From Vanilla planifolia (lineage: Eukaryota; Streptophyta; Magnoliopsida; Asparagales; Orchidaceae), in NCBI GenBank assembly GCA_023846275.1, contig CM043869.1:38404737-38468736 (forward strand): a DNA stretch of 64,000 nucleotides. The letters run 5' to 3'. Below the pieces are notes generated by a model, which ran no database searches, was not told where the DNA came from, and saw only the letters and a list, made by a program, of their open reading frames with translations. Made by a program: the position numbers and the translations under genes. Below, piece by piece: positions 27,794 to 37,858 of this stretch (position 1 is the first letter of the stretch; each line of letters opens with the position of its first letter).

Positions 27794-27802
27794 TTAGGGT
27801 TT
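27794..27802 (-). promoter_or_regulatory. Telo-box (AAACCCTAA) upstream of RRP12
   Basis: The minus strand reads AAACCCTAA about 50 bp before the RRP12 ATG at 27745. A GGCCC core lies about 30 bp further upstream (27829-27833), a partial site II match. Telo-boxes together with site II motifs are a known promoter signature of plant ribosomal-protein and ribosome-biogenesis genes, which supports the identity of this gene. It could lie in the 5' leader rather than the promoter proper. Confidence 0.6.
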
Positions 27803-27866
27803 AAAGCAAATACATGACGGGCCATACAAGTCCGCTTTGAAGAACCTACAGGGAACCAAATCATTT

Positions 27867-27890
27867 TATATATATATATATATATATATA
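27867..27890. repeat. (TA)n microsatellite, about 12 units
   Basis: A perfect TA run lies about 125 bp upstream of the RRP12 start codon, at the edge of the AT-rich intergenic DNA. Confidence 0.9.
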
Positions 27891-27899
27891 TTTAATCCA

Positions 27900-28925
27900 A
27901 ATGATTTAAAAATATACTCAATATTCAGAAGTAAATATTTTTGTTTTGATGACATCATGTATGAGAAATTTCGTAAGAGTCCTCCCAACATTTAATACCA
28001 TAAATGAATTTATCATAATTAGCTCTAATATTCCTTGTAAAAAAAATTGCTACAAAATAAGAAATATCATATCAAAAGTATGACTATAAAATCACTCATA
28101 ATAAGTCAAAAAAGTTGTAAATAAACTCTTTATTGACTTTGATAAATCGTTGACTTAATTCTTTGTTCATTAATATCATCACATAATGATGCATTTGATA
28201 TAAAAATATTAAATTTTGATATTTTTTAATTAAAAACTATTATTTAGTGTCAAAAAATCCACACATATATCTTACTACAAACAATTAAAATTTTGCAAAA
28301 TCACTTATTTCAAACTAATAAAAAAATATTTATTTATATATGTTCTTCAACAAATATAAATATATTAATTATAAATCACTCCCCTTAAAAATAAAATATG
28401 CATGGTTGTTTTAGTAAATGAGTTTTTATTTATTATAATTTTAATTTGAAATAATAATTGTGCATAATCATAGATTACGATTTAAAAAATATTGTTTATA
28501 GGAACAACAAATTATAATAAAACGAATTAATAACTTATTGAGAGCATTCCATCCAATTTTATCTAAAGTTAATATAAGAAAAAAAGTTTAACCGCACCTT
28601 CATCTCTTTCCATACTTTTTTCTTTAAATGAGTACATTGTTATACCTTAAACACAAATTAATAACATAATAATATGCCACTATGTCACTAAAATCTCATC
28701 TATCAAACATTCTTAACAACACAATGGATTTCCCAACAAGATGATCTTATTTATGGTCTATAAGATGATGGTATTTTTGCTTTCACTAAATTACGGATTT
28801 TCCAACTCTAATTAGCAAAATTTAATAATTAATAATAACAAGAATGACTAATATAAAATAATTTTAATATTAATTTACATATTTAAAGATAGAATTAATT
28901 CATAATCATAATAAAAAAGATTTTA
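27900..28925. other. AT-rich spacer between RRP12 and the choline-transporter-like gene
   Basis: About 1 kb of AT-rich DNA with stops in every frame. It must hold the RRP12 promoter on the right-to-left strand and the downstream end of the transporter transcript. No repeat or RNA gene was recognised. Confidence 0.6.
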
Positions 28926-29211
28926 TTTATTTACAAAAAAAAAAGAACTTCCTCTCTGTGGAATATTCGCTCGAGAAGAAAGGACAGTTAATGACGTCGG
29001 TCTTGGCCAGGCCAGTGAAGGTGACCACCGTGAAACTGCCAAAGGCAACGTTATTGGAATTCCGTCGATCGGTAATGCCGTATGGTGGTCTCTTTCTCCC
29101 CGTCTTTCCATTGTGGTCCAGTTGTCTCATCTCTCCATTGCCCAGCTTCAGCCATCTCTCGATCACGTGACCAACACCGACGGCAGCAGTCGCAGGACCC
29201 TCCAATCCTCC

Positions 29212-30923
29212 TCAGGCAGTTCCCACTCGGAAGGGCACCAACCGCGGCGTCGAGGCGAGGCTTTCGCGCTCCGCCGTGTGGATCTGATTCAGGCGATCCG
29301 GTATGGTGGAGTCGAAGAGCCGATTACCGGGATTCTCCGCGTAGCACACGTAGAAGCACGCAACGCAGGCGTGAGGCAGAGCCATCCCGATCCGGGTCAT
29401 GAGATACCCGACGTAGAAAGCAACCAACGAGACGGTGATGGTGTAGTGCCTGTGCGCCGAGAACGACCACGATGCGGCCAAGATGACGCACAGCGCACCG
29501 CTCGTGACCCCCGTCAGGAAGCAGATCGCGCTGGTAATGTCAGAGTCGACCAGCTCCTCCATCCCCTGCCTCTGGAACAGCCCCCAAGTGCTCTGCGACG
29601 CCTGCACAAATCCCTTCCCGTACGCCGCGATCTGTGGCAATCGAGCTGGAAGTTTACAGCTGGTTTCGATCGAGAGAAGAAAATTAAACAGTTTCGATGA
29701 CGTACGTGGACAAAGGCCCAGCTGTTGCCGTAGCGGAAGACGGACTCCATGACGCGGAGGCAGCAGTGGGCGCAGGAGAAGAGGAACTCGTCCTCGCCCT
29801 CGAGGAGATTCAGCCCGCGGGCGATGATGCTGAGGGCTTCGATGCTGGGAACGAAAAGTGAGCCGAGGCACGCGCTGCCTAGGTTAATGGACACCGCGCG
29901 CTGGAAGCAGAACTGCGCGTTGCACTGCATCCCTCTCAGGTAGTACAGTGCAATGACGCGGCTCACCGTGATATTGGCGACGTTCCGCATTACCTCCGCC
30001 GTCCACGCCAGGCTCAGCACGAGGCCGAGGATCGTCAGGGCCGGGTAGTAGAACTCGACAGCGCCGATGACCGCGAAGCACCAGATTGAGATCCAGAGGA
30101 AGCCAAGGCCCATCATAAGGTAAGCCGGGCCGTTGACGCCGGGGAATTTCTTCACAGGGAGAAGGGATTTGGCGAAGGCGATGCCGGAGAACGTGGCTCG
30201 CCGGGGAACCCAGCAGGCATACAAGCCGGTGCCAATGGAGAAGAGGAGGAGGAGGACGCCAGCGCCATCGGTCGAGGGCATGGAGAAGCAAAGGAGGACG
30301 ACGCCCGCGGCCATCGTGCTGAGAAAGCATGCCCAGAGGGCGAAGTGGACCATGAAAGCCGGCCAAGCGCGGAACAAGCTCTGCCACACGAAGGCCAAAA
30401 CGATGCTGAACAGGGATGCTCCTTCGATGGGCGGAAGCCAGAACTTGAGCGCCCGGAGCTCGCGCCTGGCTTTGCCGGACCCATGTTCGAGGACACCCAA
30501 CACGGTCCTGAAGCTGAAAAATCCGACAGCAGCCACCGCCACCAGGAAGTGGAAAAGAAACAGAAAGAGGGATATACGATTCGTGTATCTCCTCGAATTC
30601 AACGTCGCAATCGATGCCTGATTTCATCCCTTCTTAATCCATACCCATCAAGAAACAAGAAAAAAGAAACCAAAGAAGATTTCTAATACCTGGGACGGCG
30701 GAGTTGCGACGGGAAGGGGTTGCGAAGCTGCGCCCCCTGGAGGAATGTCTATGACCTGTGAAACGACTTGGATCGGGGGCACCTGAAGATGTGCGCGTGG
30801 CCTGGACGCCGACGTCTCGCTACGGACCGTATCCACCACTCTCTGTTCCACGATCTTCCCCCCTTTTCCGTAGGTCTCAACCCCGCCTTTCTCCTCCTTC
30901 TCTCCCACTCTTCTCTCCTCCAT
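29212..30923 (-). CDS. Choline transporter-like (SLC44/CTL family) membrane protein
   Basis: Minus-strand gene with exons 30690-30923, 29706-30617 and 29212-29631, all phase 0 and GT-AG; 521 aa. The N-terminus (about residues 1-75) is hydrophilic with a Glu/Lys-rich start, then a Pro/Val-rich stretch. Exon 2 begins just before a TLNSRRYTN motif and carries most membrane spans: strongly hydrophobic segments starting with LFLFLFHFLVAVAAVGFFSF and continuing through the exon, with a GLGFLWISIWCFAVIGAVEFY block typical of the family. Exon 3 holds the last spans and a short polar tail. Family members (PNS1/CTL, Pfam Choline_transpo) move choline or related solutes across plasma or internal membranes; the substrate here is inferred. 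The longer frame to 30953 starts with TTG and an in-frame stop lies just upstream, so ATG 30923 is preferred. High GC throughout. The exact plant subgroup is uncertain. Confidence 0.85.
29632..29705 (-). other. Short intron (74 nt) of the CTL gene
   Basis: Donor CCAC|GTACGT and acceptor GCCACAG|ATC join residues 382 and 383 in phase 0, restoring the conserved AFVHIAAYGKGF block. Reading through it shifts the frame into non-homologous sequence. Confidence 0.85.
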
Positions 30924-30953
30924 CTCTCCCGTGGCCACCACCGCGGCCTGCAA

Positions 30954-33900
30954 GCGTTACGTCATGACCCGCCCCAATCAAATCATCCAAGGTCACGAAT
31001 GTCAAACGTGCGAAAAAAAGGAATAAAAAACAAATTAACCACGCGTGAGGCATCATCCACCGAGATTCTTCCCTGAGCGCCCATCGGGTGTTCTCTCTGC
31101 GGCGGCGGCGGATCCGCTCTTCCGCCGGCGGTGAGATGTCGCTGGTCTAAGACGCGAATTGATTAGTGCGGTTTTGTTTGCTAACGGCGTTTGCTCCACC
31201 TTGCAGATAACATTGAGCTCATTCGTTGCTTCTTTGAGAGCACGTGGTTTATTGCTGTAGATGGAGGGTTTAGATCGTAAATGTGGAAATTAATTGGTGA
31301 AAACTGGAAAAGTTCGGTACCGGTTTGGTAGCATCCATCGTGTTGCCACGTCATCAGCTCTTTGTTAGTGGAATCTCTCTTATCCGCTTTGGCACGGTCT
31401 GAGATCTTCGTGGACGGGAATCATTGATTGCGGATTTCCTTATCTACCCCTGCACATAAGTGTGATTTATCAATGAAAAATGTTATGTAAATATGGAATT
31501 CGTAGGTGGGCTGAGGATTAATTCCGTGAGGTAGTTATGTGGTTGCTTGTTATAAGAAATCATGTTTCTTGAAGCAACCAAATACTCCTTTATTGAATTT
31601 ATAATTTATTTGCATATTAAAATGCATAAATCTTTTTTAAAAAGCATATTTCCTATCTTTTTAAATATAAAAAAAACCTAGTTTAGGCAATTATGCTCGT
31701 CTTGTTAGCGACAATATTAATAATAATCAATCATATTGTACTGAGACAATGTTAGCATAGCTTTTGTCAATAAAATGGGCGACAAATATTGTTCATTAAA
31801 AATTGATTAATTGAAGTAGTCATTAAAGCTATTATCACTCATGAGATTGGTCATAATATTGTACACCTAAACATACTTTTCAATTTTTATAAATCATATT
31901 TATGTAATTCATTTATCGAAATAATGATGAGACATTAGATAATGTAATAATGACATTGGGATTTATTATAGATGCATCACCATAGGTATATTATTAGTTA
32001 TATGAATTCATTACAAATTAAAATATGATATTTAACAAATTAAGTAAAAAATAATTAATATAACAAAAAAATAACTAATTTCATGAAAACATGACATTCA
32101 AACAAAGGGACTTATGACGATGTTTCTAGAACCAAATAAAGTAGATTGAGAAAGAAGAGCACTCCAGCAAATAGACGACCAATTATGTAAAATACTAAAA
32201 GATAGAAAAAAAAAGAGGAGCAACCAAGAAAGTAAAGTCATTAATAAAGTTGATTAAATGCCTTTAAACTTCTAGTATTTTTTAACATTATTATTAGTTA
32301 GCTAGATAATGACATTTAATATCAATAATAAAATCAATGGCCAAGTGACCATTAGAACATTGTCATTAGCATAGTTGGCAATAATTATTTATCATTGATT
32401 TTGTCACATATATCACGTCATTGATTGGTAAAATGATTCTAAAGTTCTCATTTGTTAAATAAATTAGTTAAATTTTGATTATATTTTATTAGTAAAACTA
32501 TCTATCGAATTTTAATTACATATCTATTAGATCTTGTTTGATAACGTTTTGATTATTTATAATTCTCACCTAATTTTGTACGTTGATTACGTTGTTTTTA
32601 TGTGCATAATTTAGTGTATAATATAATAACGTACAAGTTACTTTATATATGTGCATATAATTTTGTCTTCATGCATTTCATAAAATAAAAATATAAAATT
32701 ATAAATATGTTATTTAATTTTAAATGTATTTATAAAAAATATGCGAAATCATTAGTATTCTTGAACTGGTTAATTTGATTTAATTAATTTTCATTAAGAG
32801 ATTAATCAAATAATTGTTTCATAGATCATGCTTCACTTTTTTTTCCTTTTTCCTGTGTTAAGCCAGCTGTGTTGAACTATTCAAAGTTTGTCTAGATGTT
32901 TCAGGAAGATAAAAATATATCGTTTGATTATTACATCCATTTATTCTTTAAAAGTTATATTTGATTATTTTTAAAAGCCCTCTTTGACAAGAATTTATTA
33001 AATATTAAATTTATTAGTAAAACATATATTTAAAAAGTGTTATTATTGGGTACTAATAAAAAGCTTTGAGTTTATTTAGTTAAATTAAAAAAATGTAATT
33101 ACTAAAGGAGAAGAAGAAGAAGGTATATATATATATATATAATTTAAACTTGTGTTTTGATGCACAATTAGGCAAACATCTTATCAACTTTAAAATACAC
33201 TTATGTTAATCCTAATTTTAAAAATACAAATAATGTAGTAAATGCAACCTATATTGACAAAAATTATAAATACAATTTAACATCTAAGAAGTAAAAAAAT
33301 TGCTTCTTAATCGTGTGATGATTTAAATATTTTAGGAAGTAATTTTTCTTTTGATAATGCAACTTATCCTATATCTAACATGTCATTTATCGATCAATTA
33401 CTTGTTCGTTCAAATTAAATTAACTTGCAAATCATGTATATGTAGAACATTACTCGAGTGTTATTACAAGAAAATTCATATTGAGATTAATGGTGAAAAA
33501 ACATATCAAAGGAATAAAAATGCTAGTTATGCTTTATATTTAGTGTAATGTTTTAGGCACTTGATGCTAGTGAGATTAGGGCATCTTCTACGTAATAGCA
33601 ATCATCGCTCCATTCACCTATTGTAGAGTCTATATTTGTGTAGATTGTGGATTGAATTATGTATATATTTTTTAATTATTTACATAAATAAAAAATATTT
33701 TATAATGCAATATTTTTTTTGGTTATATATTAGATTATAGATTTAAAGTTAAGAATAAGAAAAATAAAACATTATTCTCTTAAAAGAGCATAAAAAGTAT
33801 ATAGAAGTTTAATTTGTCTATTTATAACAAGATAACTATTATGGTATAATCAAATATGGATGAATAATTGATATGCAACTCTAGCATAAGGCATGCCTTA

Positions 33901-36429
33901 GAACACCCTTTGGATGGAACTAATTGAACTTATATTCTTAGATGAACACTTGATTAAAGCACAATGAATATAAAATTGACCATGAAGAAAGAATAAACTA
34001 GAGAAAAGCTTGGACAATAATGTGTCAACTGATACCTGAATTAAGTTTTCCTAAATAAAGTATTGTAATATATAAATGAATAGAAGACTAAATGGGAATA
34101 AAGTTGCTTGGTAGGATTAGAGGACAAATAATATAAGATGATAGATGTACATAGAAGATATATTTATTTTTATATACAAACCTTATTGTGAGAAAATAAA
34201 TGACCTTGTTGGGAATCCTTAAATCTTTTGCTAGAAATGCTTACCATCACAATCGATTCTCTCCCTTTCATAAAATTGTAGGGAAAGAAAGCATAAAGAA
34301 AATTAAAGTAAAGAAAAAAATAAGAAATATAAGAGCAATCTTTTTTTTCCTCCATTATTATGGAGATAGAAAATAAACTCTTATGTGTTAAAGTGTTTGT
34401 TAATAAAAAAAACAGGTTCTATTAAAAACAATTTCGACACTACAAAATGTAAATATAATATGTGACATTTTATTCTTTTTATATAAAAATTTTATCCTAT
34501 TGGATCACCTCACTTTGATATATATCAATTTTTCTTTAAAAAAATGTCTCAAAATCTTAAATATATAACACCTCATACAAAAATCAAAATCGATCTCTTG
34601 TTAATCAATGTGGGACTATCCATCTTTATATGTTTTTATTTAGAAGTCTGACAAAACTCATTTTTTATCTAATGATTTTTTTGTAAGTACATTATCCAAC
34701 AATTATGCTTTGCCTTTTTCGAGTCCCAAGTGTTAGATAATAAGAGTTTTTTGGATTAATGAGACATGAAGGAAAGGAAAAGACATAACCTTAGACCTTA
34801 GATGCCCCATCCTACCTAGCCATCCCCTCTATTAATACCCGATAATACACACACGTAATAGAAAATATTGAGTTATAACACATGACACAAAAATCTTGAG
34901 AACACAAAACCAATAATCATGTAAAGAGATGATGAATACACAATTAAATATATTTTATAATACAATAATAAAAAATAGAAACTATATCAATGCAAATGCA
35001 TATCTCAAATATTGCTTACAAGCGTCACACATTTGTACAACATCTTCAAATGCATATAAGATACAAATCACATAAAAATCTCATATAACCTGATGTATCG
35101 TATGGAAGGAAGTTATAGAAGAGGTGCTATTAAAGCTACTTTCCTAAATTATTTTAAACCAAATCCAAATCATTTTAAGTTAAGCACAAATTAAAAGCAA
35201 TTGAAGAATTAAGAGCATGTCCAACACATTTAAAACAATTTTTAAAGCAAATTTCTCATTTAACTTAAAGGTTATCTTCTTATTTCACACCTCTAAAAAT
35301 CAACTTTTTTTAAAAAAAATATTTTACTAATCCTTATTCACATTATGCCTTAATAGACCTTTTCATGATACTACTAATCCAAATTTTTTCCTAAAGATGA
35401 TTTATGATTTCTACAACTTTTATTATCCTATATAATAACTTAATCTTATGAGAATTCAACAATAGTAAATTCACTTTTTTTTTATAACTACATTTCATCA
35501 TTTTCTCATACTTATGTATTACAACTTCTCTCTTTTGATTGGTCACAACATCTTTCTCTTATTTTTTTTCTTTTTTTTTTTCTTCTTCTTGTGCTCTTAT
35601 TTGTCTCAAGTCTTAAAATAATATTAAAACCAACAGACCATTAAGTCCCAAATCTTGTATTTTAAATAAAAAAAACTAAATTATTATTTTTAATAAAAAA
35701 TTTCATAATAACTCTATTCAATTCTAAAAAATATAGATCATATATCAGTAAATAAATTCCTTGTGAAGTACTCATTCTAAGAATATAATCAAATCATAAT
35801 TTTGAAAAAAAAAATTAATTATTTCAAATATGTCTAAAAAATATTAAATATCTCAATATATATGAACATAGTAATATTATTATAAACTTAAATACATAAA
35901 TTTATTACATTATACATCATTTATATAAAATAAAAGATATAAATTATTATTAGAGTTTTTACAATTAATTATCAATAACAACTTATCCTTAAACATAAAT
36001 ATCTTTGACAATAAGTGAGATATATCATGAAAACCAAAACCTTATTTAGTTGTGAGCAAGTGAGGCTTGAGCATGGGTCGTGTCACGTAGAATGAACTGA
36101 TTTGTTGCGAGTTTGTGGGCTTTTAACATGTAGATATATGAATAACATTTTCCAACTAGAATGCTCATTTTTTTTTATATCTTTTGTAATTTAAATAGAT
36201 GAATAATTAACATTGAAGCAAACATTAGAAAAAGTATTTTTAATATATAAATATATTATAATTAATTTAAGATAAAACATATTTATAACGTAAAAATAGG
36301 GCAAAGAATTTTCTGCCAATCCATTGCGACGAAAAAACCTGTCCCAGTTGATGAATAAACCAAGTGTTAATATGATATTTAATAGTAAATTAATAAAAAA
36401 AAATGCACTATTTAATTTTGTGATTAGAT
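30954..36429. other. Intergenic region upstream of the CTL gene
   Basis: The first 500 bp (30954-31460) are GC-rich and probably hold the CTL promoter; a GGC-rich patch at 31097-31131 followed by an intron-like GT...AG stretch may be an exon remnant. From about 31.5 kb to 36.4 kb the DNA is AT-rich with only short frames (for example 33351-33548 plus and 34170-34355 minus) and a (TA)n run at 33124-33141. No gene, tRNA or coding transposon domain was recognised there. Confidence 0.6.
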
Positions 36430-36469
36430 AAACTGCTTATTTCTGAAATAAGGTTGGGACGCCGCCTTA

Positions 36470-37858
36470 ATGGCTCAACAACCCCTCCGCAGGTCTTTCG
36501 CCGAGGTTCTCGGCAAGGCCGAGGATACCTCTCCCTGTCGGATCCGGGGTTCCACCTTCTACAAAGGCGCCCCGGAAGTCGCATTCTCGTCAGAGGAGGT
36601 GGAGAAGCTGGCGGAGCCGCTCCGGTTCTCGCTTGTCGGTAAATTCTCTCACGGCAGACCTCCCTTGGTCGCCATCCGCTCCGCTATGGCCAAGTCCGGC
36701 TTCCAACACGAAGTCCAGGTGGGGCTTCTGAACCAGCGCCACGTCCTTCTCCGTTTCCTGTCGGAGGAGGATTCCCTCCTCTGCTGGATGAAGAAGGTAT
36801 GGTTCATCCGCGACTTCCCGATGAGACTCCTTAAGTGGTCTCCATCGTTCCGCTTCGACGTCGAGCCGTCCCAGGTCCCGGTCTGGGTGGCTTTTGAGCA
36901 GCTCCCCGTTCACCTCTTCAACAAGGCCTCCCTTTTCTCTATTGCGGCGACTCTAGGGAAGCCTCTGAAGGTCGACACGGCCACGACGGCCATGTCCCGC
37001 CCCAACGTCGCTAAGGTCTGCGTTGAGCTTGACCTGGCCTCTCAACTACCTGACCGGATCCGCATCTCCTCCATCCCCGGGGTGAAGGCGGGAGGCTTCT
37101 GGCAACGCGTCACCTATGAGAACCTCCCCCTTTACTGCGACAACTGCTTCACCATTGGCCACGCCCCGTCGGCCTGCAAGCACCAATCTGGCAAGGCGAA
37201 ACCTAAGGGACAGAAGGTGCTCTTGACTTCGACGTCGGCGTCGACGACTGACAAGGGTAAAGCCCCGGCTATCCAGCCGGACCCCCCAGCCCCCCGGTCC
37301 TTCAACGACCCTGGTCAATGTTCCCATTCTTCCGCTCTGCCTGATGCTGAGTCGTCGCTTCCGGCCACCCTTCCCCCTGCTCCACCTCCGCACTGTGGCG
37401 TGGGCATCCTGGGCCCGCCCCCTGAATTGGCCCCAGTTACCGTTTCTCCTCCTGCAACCTTTCCTGCGCCCTGCAGGCCTATTCCCATTCCCGCTTCGCC
37501 GCCCGAAGAAGGAGAGCTTCTCTCCTCACCGGAATCTCTCGTTGCCAGTTGCCCGGTGTCCCCGACCGGTGGACTGATGGTTCAATTGGAGGATTCTGTT
37601 CCGTCGCAAGCTGCGGCTCCTTCTCCCCCTCCCTCTCCCCCTCCTTCCCCTTCCTCGCCGTCCCATATCCCCCGCTCCACTGATGTGGTGGCCAGTGACA
37701 ACGAATCGAGGTCAACTTCCTCGGTTCCAGATGAACCCTTCCTGGAGCCGCGGTCGAAAGCCAAGAGACGGAAGAAATGGGAGTTCAATCCTGACCTTCC
37801 GGTACCGGTCACCAGGAGCGCATCCGGCTCCGCCCCCCCCCCCTCCCCTCTCCAATGA
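36470..37858 (+). CDS. LINE ORF1 protein (DUF4283 and zinc knuckle)
   Basis: 462 aa. Residues about 45-210 form the DUF4283 region typical of plant L1 ORF1 proteins (LRFSLVGKFSHGRPPL, then VWFIRDFPMRLLKWSPSF and VPVWVAFEQLPVHLFNK). A zinc knuckle CX2CX4HX4C follows at 223-236 (Cys223, Cys226, His231, Cys236), in the usual LPLYCDNCFTIGH context. The remainder is a Pro/Ser-rich tail with a basic patch (KAKRRKK) near the end. The role is RNA binding and assembly of the retrotransposition particle. The ATG used is the first in this frame after the 5' end of the element. The stop codon overlaps the ORF2 start (ATGA), suggesting coupled translation. Confidence 0.93.
   Translation: MAQQPLRRSFAEVLGKAEDTSPCRIRGSTFYKGAPEVAFSSEEVEKLAEPLRFSLVGKFSHGRPPLVAIRSAMAKSGFQHEVQVGLLNQRHVLLRFLSEEDSLLCWMKKVWFIRDFPMRLLKWSPSFRFDVEPSQVPVWVAFEQLPVHLFNKASLFSIAATLGKPLKVDTATTAMSRPNVAKVCVELDLASQLPDRIRISSIPGVKAGGFWQRVTYENLPLYCDNCFTIGHAPSACKHQSGKAKPKGQKVLLTSTSASTTDKGKAPAIQPDPPAPRSFNDPGQCSHSSALPDAESSLPATLPPAPPPHCGVGILGPPPELAPVTVSPPATFPAPCRPIPIPASPPEEGELLSSPESLVASCPVSPTGGLMVQLEDSVPSQAAAPSPPPSPPPSPSSPSHIPRSTDVVASDNESRSTSSVPDEPFLEPRSKAKRRKKWEFNPDLPVPVTRSASGSAPPPSPLQ

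Noticed and set aside
29082..29752. Plus-strand open frames opposite the CTL gene
   Set aside because: They are antisense shadows of GC-rich coding exons; the minus-strand frame matches a known membrane-protein family.
29884..30627. A 247-codon minus-strand frame overlapping CTL exon 2
   Set aside because: It is an Arg/Pro-rich shifted frame of the real exon and has no membrane character.
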